A stretch of 64,000 nt of DNA from Streptomyces lichenis (GTDB lineage Bacteria > Actinomycetota > Actinomycetes > Streptomycetales > Streptomycetaceae), in contig NZ_JALPTH010000027.1 of assembly GCF_023218175.1 (NCBI RefSeq), positions 41,946 through 105,945 of the forward strand, in the 5' to 3' direction. The translations under genes were made by a program, and so were the position numbers. The notes under the pieces are model-generated. The model was not told the origin of the DNA. It was given only the letters and a program-made list of their open reading frames with translations, and made no database searches. This document shows, piece after piece, positions 33,570 through 41,631 of this stretch (position 1 is the stretch's first letter; every line of letters begins with the position of its first letter).

Positions 33570-35066
33570 ATGGATCTGGAGACCTTCCGCAAGCTGGCCG
33601 CCGACCGCCGCGTCATCCCCGTCAGCCGGCGCCTGCTCGCCGACGGCGACACCCCGGTCGGCCTCTACCGCAAGCTCGCCGCCGAGCGGCCCGGCACCTT
33701 CCTGCTGGAGTCCGCGGAGAACGGCCGCACCTGGTCGCGGTACTCCTTCATCGGGGTGCGCAGCCACGCCACGCTGACGGTGCGGGAGGGCGGAGCGCAC
33801 TGGATCGGTACGCCGCCGGTGGGCGTGCCGGCCGAGGGGGACCCGCTGGAGGCGCTGCGGGCCACGGTCGAGACCCTGCACACGCCCCGGGACCTGGTGG
33901 AGGGGATGCCGCCGTTCACCGGAGGCATGGTCGGCTACCTCGGGTACGACATCGTGCGCCGGCTGGAGAAGGTCGGCGAGCGGGGGCGGGACGACCTCGG
34001 CCTGCCCGAGCTGACCATGATGCTCACCTCCGACCTCGCCGTCCTCGACCACTGGGACGGCACGGTCCTGCTGATCGCCAACGCGATCAACCACAACGAC
34101 CTGGACACCGGCGTGGACGAGGCCCACGCGGACGCCGTGGCCCGGCTCGACGCCATGGCCGCCGACCTCGCCCAGCCCGCCGCGACCGCCCCCACCGCGC
34201 TGCCGGAATCGGCCCTGCCGGAGACCGTCAGCCGCTGGGGCGGCGCCGCCTACCAGGGCGCCGTCGAGGACATCAAGGAGCGCATCCGGGCCGGCGAGGC
34301 CTTCCAGGTGGTGCCCTCCCAGCGCTTCGAGACCCCCTGCGAGGCCACCGCCCTGGACGTCTACCGGGTGCTGCGGGCCACCAACCCCTCCCCGTACATG
34401 TACCTGCTCCGCTTCGACGGCTTCGACGTCGTCGGCTCCAGCCCCGAGGCGCTGGTCAAGGTCGAGGACGGGCGCGCCCTGCTCCACCCGATCGCCGGCA
34501 CCCGCCCCCGCGGCGCCACCCCGCGGGAGGACCAGGCCCTCGCCGAGGAGCTGCTCGCCGACCCCAAGGAGCGCGCCGAGCACCTGATGCTGGTCGACCT
34601 CGGCCGCAACGACCTCGGCCGGGTCTGCGCCCCCGGCTCCGTCGAGGTGGTCGACTTCATGTCCATCGAGCGGTACTCGCACGTGATGCACATCGTCTCC
34701 ACCGTCACCGGCGAGGTCGCCGAGGGCCGCACCGCCTTCGACGTGCTCACCGCCTGCTTCCCGGCCGGCACCCTCTCCGGCGCGCCCAAGCCCCGCGCCA
34801 TGCAGATCATCGAGGAGCTGGAGCCCACCCACCGCGGCCTGTACGGCGGCTGCGTCGGCTATCTCGACTTCGCCGGGGACTCCGACACCGCCATCGCCAT
34901 CCGCACCGCGCTGCTGCGCGACGGCACCGCGTACGTCCAGGCCGGAGCCGGGGTGGTGGCCGACTCCGACCCGGTCGCCGAGGACACCGAGTGCCGCAAC
35001 AAGGCCGCCGCGGTGCTGCGCGCCGTGCACACCGCCAACCGGATGAACGGGATGTCCGAGGCGTAG
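33570..35066 (+). CDS. trpE: Anthranilate synthase component I
   Basis: This 498-residue enzyme makes anthranilate from chorismate with ammonia from the TrpG subunit, which is not encoded nearby. FLLESAENGRTWSRYSFIG carries the conserved LLES motif used for tryptophan feedback inhibition, so allosteric control is likely. The C-terminal chorismate-binding domain shows GEAFQVVPSQRF, LHPIAGTRPRG and LFDVLTACFPAGTLSGAPK-like segments. It lies 11 bases after hisI with no room for an attenuator of its own. Confidence 0.97.
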   Translation: MDLETFRKLAADRRVIPVSRRLLADGDTPVGLYRKLAAERPGTFLLESAENGRTWSRYSFIGVRSHATLTVREGGAHWIGTPPVGVPAEGDPLEALRATVETLHTPRDLVEGMPPFTGGMVGYLGYDIVRRLEKVGERGRDDLGLPELTMMLTSDLAVLDHWDGTVLLIANAINHNDLDTGVDEAHADAVARLDAMAADLAQPAATAPTALPESALPETVSRWGGAAYQGAVEDIKERIRAGEAFQVVPSQRFETPCEATALDVYRVLRATNPSPYMYLLRFDGFDVVGSSPEALVKVEDGRALLHPIAGTRPRGATPREDQALAEELLADPKERAEHLMLVDLGRNDLGRVCAPGSVEVVDFMSIERYSHVMHIVSTVTGEVAEGRTAFDVLTACFPAGTLSGAPKPRAMQIIEELEPTHRGLYGGCVGYLDFAGDSDTAIAIRTALLRDGTAYVQAGAGVVADSDPVAEDTECRNKAAAVLRAVHTANRMNGMSEA

Positions 35067-35081
35067 GGGATAGTGGGGTAC

Positions 35082-35741
35082 GTGAGTGCCGCATCCGTAC
35101 CCCAGCCCCGTACCGCCGCCCGCGGTGACGAGGACGAGAAGGCGGCGGCCCCCGGCGGCCGCCGCAGCCTCGCCGCCGCCCTGTTCCTCGGCGCCGCCGG
35201 AGCGGCCGTCGTCCTGCTCGCCTCCGGCCAGACCTGGTCCCGGGGGACGGTCGGGATCGGCGGCGGCAGCGTCCCGCTGACCGCCACCGGCGGCGATGTC
35301 ACCGGCCTGCCGACCGCGCTGGCCATCGTCGGCCTCGCCGCGCTGGTCGCCGTCTTCGCGGTGCGCCGGGCCGGGCGGTTCCTGGTCGCCGGGCTGCTCA
35401 CCCTGAGCGGCGCCGGAGCGGCCACCGCCGCCCTGCTCGGCGCCGGCGACAGCGCCGCCCTGGACGAGCGGGCCGCCGTCACCACCAGCGACTCCGCCGC
35501 CCGGGTGGCCGAACTGACCCACACCGCATGGCCGTACGTCACCGCCGCGGGCGGGGTGCTGCTGCTGCTCGCCGGGCTGCTCGCGCTGCGCTACGGCCGC
35601 GCCTGGCCCGCGATGTCCGGCCGCTACGAGCGCGGAACCGGCCCCCGCGGCGCGCGCAAGAGCCCCGCCCCGGTGGACCCGGACCGGCCCGAGGACCTGT
35701 GGAAGGCCCTCGACCGCGGTGAGGATCCGACGACGATCTGA
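35082..35741 (+). CDS. Trp-operon-associated membrane protein (TIGR02234 type)
   Basis: This protein of about 219 residues has four predicted helices (LAAALFLGAAGAAVVLLASG, ALAIVGLAALVAVFAV, FLVAGLLTLSGAGAATAAL, AGGVLLLLAGLLALRYG) and a hydrophilic tail ending RPEDLWKALDRGEDPT. The conserved QTWSRG after the first helix is a signature of the actinobacterial Trp_oprn_chp family. A role in tryptophan metabolism is suggested only by gene neighbourhood. GTG 35082 lies 15 bases after the trpE stop; GTG 35073 is an alternative. Confidence 0.88.
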   Translation: MSAASVPQPRTAARGDEDEKAAAPGGRRSLAAALFLGAAGAAVVLLASGQTWSRGTVGIGGGSVPLTATGGDVTGLPTALAIVGLAALVAVFAVRRAGRFLVAGLLTLSGAGAATAALLGAGDSAALDERAAVTTSDSAARVAELTHTAWPYVTAAGGVLLLLAGLLALRYGRAWPAMSGRYERGTGPRGARKSPAPVDPDRPEDLWKALDRGEDPTTI

Positions 35742-35785
35742 GGGCGAGGATCTGAGGACGACGGTCCGAGGACGATGATCCGGGG
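35715..35785. repeat. Short degenerate repeats at the 3' end of the Trp membrane gene
   Basis: Units of about 14 bp (forms of GAGGACGACGGTCC/GAGGACGATGATCC/GAGGATCT) are repeated four to five times. They begin within the last codons and continue past the stop at 35741. Confidence 0.5.
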
Positions 35786-36021
35786 ATCGGACGGGCTGGG
35801 TGCGGTGGCCTGTCGGTGCCGGGCCGTGCCCAAGGCGGTGCCTCGTCGGCGCCCGGTCGGCGCCCGGCCGGCGCTTCGTAGGCGTCCCGGTCGGTGTCCG
35901 TCCGCCGCCCCGTCCGGTGCCCACCCCCCGGATCACCCCGGGCGCACGGGTGCGGGACAATGACCCCGAGCGTCCGCACCCGGCGGGGCCGTAACCGAGC
36001 AACATCAACAAGGAGCAACTC

Positions 36022-36297
36022 ATGGCGGGCACCGACCACGGACACACCCCGGCCGCCTGGACCGGAAGCATCATCTCCTTCGTCGGCTTCTGCGTCGCCG
36101 GCGCCTTCATGGTGGCCAACAAGCCCGTGCTCTGCTGGGTGGGCATCGGCGTGATCCTGCTCGGCGGTGTGGTGGGCGGCGCCATGAAGCTCGCCGGCCT
36201 CGGCTCCAAGGAGTCCCCGGACCTCATCCGCGCCCGCGAGGCGGCGGCCCGCCGGGACAGCACCCCCGAGACCGCCAAGGCCGACGCCCACGCCTGA
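36022..36297 (+). CDS. HGxxPAAW-motif membrane protein
   Basis: The protein has 91 residues. The N-terminal motif HGHTPAAW names the family. Two membrane helices follow (SIISFVGFCVAGAFMVAN and WVGIGVILLGGVVGGAMKLAG), with a charged C-terminal tail. The family is conserved next to trp genes in Streptomyces; its function is unknown. ATG 36022 has AAGGAG eight to nine bases upstream. The 280 bp before it hold only degenerate GGCGCCCGGTCGG-type repetition and its promoter. Confidence 0.9.
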   Translation: MAGTDHGHTPAAWTGSIISFVGFCVAGAFMVANKPVLCWVGIGVILLGGVVGGAMKLAGLGSKESPDLIRAREAAARRDSTPETAKADAHA

Positions 36298-36391
36298 CCC
36301 GTCCGGGCGAACCGGTCCCTCCAGACCCTTCCAGGCGCGGTCCGGCCCCGGCCGGGCTGCGCCTTTCCGCCGCGGCGGGGACAATCGCCCG

Positions 36392-36892
36392 GTGGACGAC
36401 GCCATGGAGACGACCCCCGTGACCCCGCGCCCCGGAACCGGCCCCCGACCCGAACCCCGAACGGGCACCGGAACCCGGCCCGGCGCCGCCCCGCCCTCGC
36501 TCGCGCGGCGGCTGGCCGCGCCGGTCGGCACCCTCGCCGCCGTCGCCGCGGCCTTCGCCTATGTCGGAGCGGTGGACCCCAACGAGCCCGGCCACTACCC
36601 GGTCTGCCCGCTGTTCCGCCTCACCGGCGTCCTCTGCCCGGGCTGCGGCGGGCTGCGCAGCGCCCACGCCTTCATCCACGGCGACCTGCCCGCCGCGCTG
36701 GGCGCCAACGCCGCCGCGGTCCTCGGCTATCTGGTCTTCGCCGTCGGGATGGTCTGGTGGCTGACCGCGGCCGTCCGCGCCCGGCCGGTACGCGTCACGA
36801 TCGCGCCGGTGTGGTGGTGGGCCACCGGTGCCCTGCTGGCCGTCTTCGCGGTGGTCCGCAACCTGCCTTTCGGGTCCGCTCTCGCACCGTGA
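36392..36892 (+). CDS. DUF2752 membrane protein
   Basis: This 166-residue DUF2752 protein has an N-terminal Pro/Gly-rich stretch. A Cys pair in the family motif (PVCPLFRLTGVLCPGCGGLRS) follows the first helix, and two further helices (GYLVFAVGMVWWLTAAV, WWWATGALLAVFAVVRNL) come after. The CPGCG cluster could bind metal or undergo redox change; the function is unknown. The start is GTG 36392. A perfect 18-bp palindrome lies 12 bases after its stop. Confidence 0.9.
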   Translation: MDDAMETTPVTPRPGTGPRPEPRTGTGTRPGAAPPSLARRLAAPVGTLAAVAAAFAYVGAVDPNEPGHYPVCPLFRLTGVLCPGCGGLRSAHAFIHGDLPAALGANAAAVLGYLVFAVGMVWWLTAAVRARPVRVTIAPVWWWATGALLAVFAVVRNLPFGSALAP

Positions 36893-36904
36893 GACGGCCG
36901 CACC

Positions 36905-37002
36905 TTCCGCCGATCGGCGGAAAACCGCAGGTCAGAAGTGTATGTAGCGGGTCTGGTAGCGCTGCGGCGTCAACCGGATGCGAAGCTTCGGCCCACCTGC
37001 GG
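36905..37002 (+). promoter_or_regulatory. Palindromes in the trpC upstream region
   Basis: The perfect palindrome TTCCGCCGATCGGCGGAA (36905-36922) may terminate the DUF2752 transcript. After it, CCGCAGGT (36925-36932) can pair with ACCTGCGG (36995-37002) around an inner CGAAGCTTCG palindrome (36981-36990). No run of Trp codons is seen, so this is not a classic attenuator leader. Confidence 0.5.
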
Positions 37003-37060
37003 ATACCATCGACGTGACCGGTTCCGGTCCCGTGACACCGACCTGGAAGGGGCCTCTCGC

Positions 37061-37870
37061 GTGAGCGTGCTCGACGAGATCATCGACGGCGTCCGCGCCG
37101 ACCTCGCAGAGCGACAGGCACAGGTCTCCCTCGACGAGCTCAAGGAGCGGGCCGCCAAGGCACCGCAGGCCAAGGACGGCGTGGCCGCACTGCGCGGCGA
37201 CGGCGTCAAGGTCATCTGCGAGGTCAAGCGGTCCAGCCCGTCCAAGGGGGCGTTGGCCGCGATCGCCGACCCCGCCGGGCTGGCCGCCGACTACGAGGCG
37301 GGCGGCGCCGCCGTGATCTCGGTCCTCACCGAGCAGCGGCGCTTCGGCGGGTCCCTGGCCGACCTGGAGGCCGTCCGCGCCAAGGTCGACATCCCCGTGC
37401 TGCGCAAGGACTTCATCGTCACCGCGTACCAGCTCTGGGAGGCCCGCGCCTACGGCGCCGACCTCGCCCTGCTGATCGTCGCCGCGCTGGACCAGCCCGC
37501 GCTGGTCTCCCTCATCGAGCGGGCCGAGTCCATCGGCCTCACCCCGCTGGTCGAGGTGCACGACGAGGAGGAGGTCGAGCGCGCGGTGGACGCCGGCGCC
37601 AGGATCATCGGCGTCAACGCCCGCAACCTCAAGACCCTCAAGGTCGACCGCGGCACCTTCGAGCGGGTCGCCCCGGAGATCCCGGCGCACATCGTCAAGG
37701 TCGCCGAGTCCGGGGTGCGCGGCCCGCACGACCTGATCGCCTACGCCAACGAGGGCGCCGACGCCGTGCTGGTCGGCGAGTCCCTGGTGACCGGCCGCGA
37801 CCCCAAGTCCGCCGTGGCCGACCTGGTCGCCGCCGGCGCCCACCCGGCGCTGCGCCACGGACGGGGCTGA
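37061..37870 (+). CDS. trpC: Indole-3-glycerol phosphate synthase
   Basis: This 269-residue (beta/alpha)8 enzyme closes the indole ring. The catalytic segments are ICEVKRSSPSKG (Glu, Lys), VLRKDFIV (Lys), GVNARNLKTL, and VAESGV (Glu). It is monofunctional, with no fused TrpF domain, which is consistent with PriA supplying that step. GTG 37061 has GAAGGGG about nine bases upstream. trpM starts 12 bases after its stop. Confidence 0.98.
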   Translation: MSVLDEIIDGVRADLAERQAQVSLDELKERAAKAPQAKDGVAALRGDGVKVICEVKRSSPSKGALAAIADPAGLAADYEAGGAAVISVLTEQRRFGGSLADLEAVRAKVDIPVLRKDFIVTAYQLWEARAYGADLALLIVAALDQPALVSLIERAESIGLTPLVEVHDEEEVERAVDAGARIIGVNARNLKTLKVDRGTFERVAPEIPAHIVKVAESGVRGPHDLIAYANEGADAVLVGESLVTGRDPKSAVADLVAAGAHPALRHGRG

Positions 37871-37882
37871 CACCTCAGGGCC

Positions 37883-38185
37883 ATGACCACGACCGCGATG
37901 ACCGCCACCGCCTCGGACCCGACCGCCGCGCGCCCCGTGCGCCCGGCCGCCGGGCCGTCCGGGTGCGCGGTCGCCGGTGCCATGGCCCAGGCCCGCGACT
38001 CCCGTGCGGGCGCGCCGCGTGATCCGTACGCCCGGCTCGCCCGCGGCTGCCGGCCGCGCGGCTGCCGCGCCCCGGCCCGCCGGGTGCACGGCCGCCGGGT
38101 CCGCTACGTCATCGGCGACGAGCCCGGCCAGGTGAACGGCATGCGATGGCGCCCGCTCGGCGCCGCCTCCCCGCGTAACCCCTGA
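37883..38185 (+). CDS. trpM: TrpM-type tryptophan biosynthesis modulator
   Basis: This small ORF lies between trpC and trpB. Its conserved C-terminal half reads DPYARLARGCRPRGCRAPARR and RYVIGDEPGQVNGMRW, which I recognise as the Streptomyces TrpM (TrpX) family, reported to modulate tryptophan synthesis. From ATG 37883 it has 100 residues; ATG 37982 would give 67 residues starting right before the conserved part, closer to the usual family size. Neither has a strong ribosome site. A hairpin follows 22 bases after the stop. Confidence 0.85.
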   Translation: MTTTAMTATASDPTAARPVRPAAGPSGCAVAGAMAQARDSRAGAPRDPYARLARGCRPRGCRAPARRVHGRRVRYVIGDEPGQVNGMRWRPLGAASPRNP

Positions 38186-38207
38186 CGACCGACGCCGCCT
38201 CGCCGTA

Positions 38208-38249
38208 TCCGCTACGCCCGCAGAAGGGCGTAGCGGAGGGCGTACCGGA
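38208..38249 (+). promoter_or_regulatory. Hairpin with a duplicated arm between trpM and trpB
   Basis: A perfect 12-bp stem (38208-38219 with 38226-38237) with a 6-base loop GCAGAA is immediately followed by a near copy of its right arm (38238-38249, one mismatch). The left arm could therefore pair with either copy, giving two alternative RNA structures about 100 bases before trpB. There is no T-tract. Confidence 0.6.
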
Positions 38250-38345
38250 CGGCGCCTCGCGGGGTACGCGGAGGTGGACGCCACCGGCCGACCACCCGAG
38301 CCCGCCCGCATCCGGGGCACCCGCCCCGTACAGGAGCGTTTCCGC

Positions 38346-39692
38346 ATGCCCAGTGAGTTCTTCATCCCCGACGCCGAGGGGTCCGTCCCCAGCGCCGAGG
38401 GTTACTTCGGCGCCTTCGGCGGCGCCTTCATCCCCGAGGCGCTGGTCGCCGCCGTGGACGAGGTGGCCGTCGAGTACGACAAGGCCAAGTCCGACCCCGC
38501 CTTCGCGGCCGAGCTGGACGAGCTGCTCGCCCACTACACCGGCCGGCCCAGCGCCCTGACCGAGGTGCCCCGGTTCGCCGAGCACGCCGGCGGCGCCAGG
38601 ATCCTGCTCAAGCGCGAGGACCTCAACCACACCGGCTCCCACAAGATCAACAACGTGCTGGGGCAGGCCCTGCTGACCAGGCGGATGGGCAAGACCCGGG
38701 TCATCGCCGAGACCGGCGCCGGGCAGCACGGCGTGGCCACCGCCACCGCCTGCGCCCTGTTCGGCCTGGAGTGCACCGTCTACATGGGCGAGATCGACAC
38801 CCAGCGCCAGGCACTGAACGTCGCCCGGATGCGGATGCTCGGCGCCGAGGTCATCCCGGTGAAGTCCGGCAGCCGCACCCTGAAGGACGCCATCAACGAG
38901 GCGTTCCGCGACTGGGTCGCCAACGTCGACCGCACCCACTACCTCTTCGGCACCGTCGCCGGCCCGCACCCCTTCCCGGCCATGGTCCGCGACTTCCACC
39001 GGGTCATCGGCGTCGAGGCCCGCCGCCAGACCCTGGAGCGCACCGGGCGGCTGCCCGACGCCGTGGTGGCCTGCGTCGGCGGCGGTTCCAACGCCATCGG
39101 CCTGTTCCACGCCTTCATCCCGGACGCGGATGTCCGGCTGGTCGGCTGCGAGCCCGCCGGGCACGGGGTGGAGACCGGCGAGCACGCCGCCACCCTCACC
39201 GCGGGCGAGCCCGGCATCCTGCACGGCTCCCGCTCCTACGTCCTCCAGGACGACGAGGGCCAGATCACCGAGCCGTACTCCATCTCGGCCGGACTGGACT
39301 ACCCGGGCATCGGCCCCGAGCACGCCTACCTCAAGGACTCCGGGCGCGCCGAGTACCGGGCCGTCACCGACGACGCCGCCATGCAGGCGCTGCGGCTGCT
39401 CTCCCGTACCGAGGGGATCATCCCGGCCATCGAGTCCGCGCACGCCCTGGCCGGCGCCCTGGAGCTGGGCCGGGAGCTCGGCCCGGACGCGGTGATCGTG
39501 GTCAACCTCTCCGGCCGCGGCGACAAGGACATGGACACCGCCGCCCGCTACTTCGGGCTGTACGACGGAGAGGGAGCCGAAGGCGGGCCGGTGACCGACG
39601 CGCCGGTGGAGGCCGGCGCCTCCGCCGAGGACGGCGGAGCCGAGATCCAGCGCGACACCGCCGACCAGCGGGGACTGGGGGAGAGCAAGTGA
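38346..39692 (+). CDS. trpB: Tryptophan synthase beta subunit
   Basis: The protein has 448 residues. PLP binds Lys100 in NHTGSHKINNVLGQ; GTVAGPHPFPAM and CVGGGSNAIGLF are core motifs. It joins indole and serine to tryptophan in complex with TrpA. ATG 38346 has AGGAG nine bases upstream. The last ~45 residues (after DTAARYFGLYDG) are an acidic, Ala/Gly-rich tail beyond the usual TrpB end. The stop overlaps the trpA start (GTGA). Confidence 0.98.
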   Translation: MPSEFFIPDAEGSVPSAEGYFGAFGGAFIPEALVAAVDEVAVEYDKAKSDPAFAAELDELLAHYTGRPSALTEVPRFAEHAGGARILLKREDLNHTGSHKINNVLGQALLTRRMGKTRVIAETGAGQHGVATATACALFGLECTVYMGEIDTQRQALNVARMRMLGAEVIPVKSGSRTLKDAINEAFRDWVANVDRTHYLFGTVAGPHPFPAMVRDFHRVIGVEARRQTLERTGRLPDAVVACVGGGSNAIGLFHAFIPDADVRLVGCEPAGHGVETGEHAATLTAGEPGILHGSRSYVLQDDEGQITEPYSISAGLDYPGIGPEHAYLKDSGRAEYRAVTDDAAMQALRLLSRTEGIIPAIESAHALAGALELGRELGPDAVIVVNLSGRGDKDMDTAARYFGLYDGEGAEGGPVTDAPVEAGASAEDGGAEIQRDTADQRGLGESK

Positions 39693-40504
39693 GCGGGAAC
39701 ATCCGACTGCTGACCGAGACCCTGGCGGCCGCAAAGGCCGAGGACCGGGCCGCGCTGATCGCCTACCTCCCGGCCGGCTTCCCGACCGTGGACGGCGGCA
39801 TCGCGGCCGTGCGGGCCGTGCTGGACGGCGGCGCCGACATCGTGGAGGTCGGGCTGCCGCACAGCGACCCGGTGCTGGACGGCCCGGTCATCCAGACCGC
39901 CGACGACATCGCGCTGCGCGGCGGGGTGCGGATCGCCGACGTGCTGCGCACGGTGCGCGAGGCCCACCAGGCCACGGGGAAGCCGGTGCTGGTCATGACG
40001 TACTGGAACCCGATCGACCGCTACGGCGTCGAGCGCTTCACCGCCGAGCTCGCCGAGGCGGGCGGCGCCGGGTGCATCCTGCCCGACCTGCCCGTCCAGG
40101 AGTCCGCGCTGTGGCGGCAGCACGCCGACAAGCACGGGCTGGCCACCGTCTTCGTCGTCGCCCCCAGCAGCAAGGCCGCCCGGCTGGCCGCCATCACCGA
40201 GGCCGGCTCCGGCTTCGTGTACGCGGCCTCGCTGATGGGCGTCACCGGAACGCGCGCCTCCGTCGGCGCCCAGGCCGCCGACCTGGTCCGCCGCACCCGC
40301 GCCACCACCGAACTGCCGGTCTGCGTGGGCCTCGGTGTCTCCGACGCGGCCCAGGCCGCCGAGGTGGCCGCCTTCTCCGACGGGGTGATCGTGGGCTCCG
40401 CGTTCGTGAAGCGGCTGCTGGACGCCGAGGACGAGGCCGCCGGACTGGCCGCCGTCCGGGAGCTGGCCGCCGACCTCGCCCGGGGCGTGCGGCGGAACGC
40501 CTGA
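39689..40504 (+). CDS. trpA: Tryptophan synthase alpha subunit
   Basis: This 271-residue (beta/alpha)8 lyase cleaves indole-3-glycerol phosphate. The catalytic Glu and Asp are in VEVGLPHSDPVLDGPVIQ, and the flexible loop 6 region is SLMGVTGTRASVG. GTG 39689 overlaps the trpB stop, so expression is coupled one to one. It is the last trp gene; a strong terminator hairpin lies 77 bases beyond the stop. Confidence 0.98.
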   Translation: MSGNIRLLTETLAAAKAEDRAALIAYLPAGFPTVDGGIAAVRAVLDGGADIVEVGLPHSDPVLDGPVIQTADDIALRGGVRIADVLRTVREAHQATGKPVLVMTYWNPIDRYGVERFTAELAEAGGAGCILPDLPVQESALWRQHADKHGLATVFVVAPSSKAARLAAITEAGSGFVYAASLMGVTGTRASVGAQAADLVRRTRATTELPVCVGLGVSDAAQAAEVAAFSDGVIVGSAFVKRLLDAEDEAAGLAAVRELAADLARGVRRNA

Positions 40505-40576
40505 CGGCGACCAGGGTCGGGGCCGGGGCCGGGGCCGGGTAAAGCGTTCGGGGGCCCGTCACCCGAAGGGATGGAA

Positions 40577-40627
40577 GTGGACCGGGGAGGCACGCGGGTG
40601 CCTCCCCGGTTCGTTTGCCGGTCGTGA
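40577..40627 (+). CDS. Possible 16-codon leader ORF before the DsbA-like gene
   Basis: A GTG at 40577 is preceded by GAAGGG at the right distance (6 bases) and reads VDRGGTRVPPRFVCRS. Its TGA overlaps the GTG start of the following gene (GTGA), the arrangement used throughout this window for coupled genes. It spans the terminator-like hairpin. It could be chance; an ATG at 40571 gives two more residues. No homology is claimed. Confidence 0.3.
   Translation: MDRGGTRVPPRFVCRS
40581..40610 (+). terminator. trp operon terminator
   Basis: A perfect 13-bp inverted repeat (40581-40593 with 40598-40610) with a 4-base loop GCGG is followed by TTCGTTT, the closest thing to a T-tract in the window. 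It ends only 13 bases before the GTG of the DsbA-like gene, so that gene's ribosome site is inside or hidden by the hairpin. Confidence 0.85.
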
Positions 40628-41526
40628 GCGACAAGAACAACGCAGGCAAGCGGAGCGCGCGCGAACGCCTCCAGGTGGAACGCGAGCGGGAGCGGTCCCG
40701 CGACCGGCGCAGGCGCACACTGATCGTGTCGGCCGCCGTCGTCGGGGTGCTCGGGCTGGCCGCCGTCGCCGGGCTGATCGCCGCCAACACCGGCGGCTCC
40801 AGCGACGGCTCCGGCTCCGGCGCGGTCAGCGTGCCGTCCGGGGCGGCCGGCGGAGAGCAGCCGTCGATCACCGTGGGCGCCACCGACGCCCCCTCGACGC
40901 TCACCGTCTGGGAGGACTTCCGCTGCCCGGCCTGCGCCCAGTTCGAGAACGCCTTCCGGGACACCGTCCACCAGCTGACCGAGTCCGGCCAGCTCAAGGC
41001 GGAGTACCACCTGGCCACCATCATCGACGGCAACATGGGCGGCAGCGGCTCGCTCAACGCGGCCAACGCCGCCGCCTGCGCCCAGGACGGCGGGAAGTTC
41101 ACCGCCTACCACGACGTGCTCTACCAGAACCAGCCGCCGGAGCCCGACGACGCCTTCGCCGCCGACGGCAAGCTGTTCGAGCTGGCGAAGAAGGTGCCGG
41201 GGCTGGACACCCCGGCCTTCCGGTCCTGTGTCGCCGACGGCGACCACGACGGCTGGGTGAACAAGTCCAACGAGGCCTTCCGCAGCGGGGACTTCCGGGG
41301 CACGCCCACCGTGCTGCTCAACGGCGAGTCGGTCTTCCCGACCAAGGGGAACGAGCAGATCTCCCCGGAGAACCTGAAGAAGTGGGTCGCCGAGGCCAAC
41401 AAGGGCAAGCGCCCCGGCACCGCCACCCCCGCACCGCCCTCCCCCGCTTCCCCCGCGCCCTCCGCCTCCTCGCCCGCCGCCGGGCAGGACACGGGGCCGG
41501 GGAACGGCGCGGGCTTCGAGGAGTAG
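40624..41526 (+). CDS. Membrane-anchored DsbA-like thioredoxin-fold protein
   Basis: This protein of about 300 residues has the same plan as the protein at 3819-4658: a basic coiled N-terminus, one membrane helix (LIVSAAVVGVLGLAAVAGLIAA), and an extracytoplasmic DsbA-like domain with CPAC in EDFRCPACAQFEN and a cis-Pro loop FRGTPTVLL. A Pro/Ser/Ala-rich tail of about 40 residues ends it. It probably acts on disulfides of exported proteins. GTG 40624 has no separate Shine-Dalgarno; its start overlaps the stop of a possible leader ORF. TTG 40615 is an alternative. Confidence 0.88.
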   Translation: MSDKNNAGKRSARERLQVERERERSRDRRRRTLIVSAAVVGVLGLAAVAGLIAANTGGSSDGSGSGAVSVPSGAAGGEQPSITVGATDAPSTLTVWEDFRCPACAQFENAFRDTVHQLTESGQLKAEYHLATIIDGNMGGSGSLNAANAAACAQDGGKFTAYHDVLYQNQPPEPDDAFAADGKLFELAKKVPGLDTPAFRSCVADGDHDGWVNKSNEAFRSGDFRGTPTVLLNGESVFPTKGNEQISPENLKKWVAEANKGKRPGTATPAPPSPASPAPSASSPAAGQDTGPGNGAGFEE

Positions 41527-41580
41527 GAGTCCCCGGAGGACTGGGCCGCCCGTTGGTCCCTGTGGTGTTATCCAGTCTTT

Positions 41581-41611
41581 GCCGGGCGGGTTGCCGTGGG
41601 CACCGCCCGGC
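41581..41611 (+). terminator. Hairpin between the DsbA-like gene and lgt
   Basis: A 9-bp GC-rich inverted repeat (41581-41589 with 41603-41611) with a 13-base loop lies between the two genes, 21 bases before the lgt start. It may be a weak terminator or part of the lgt leader. Confidence 0.4.
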
Positions 41612-41631
41612 AGGGTAGCGTCGGTGCTGCC

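Noticed and set aside
36893..37060. A tryptophan attenuator leader peptide before trpC
   Set aside because: No short ORF with clustered TGG codons and a ribosome site is present.
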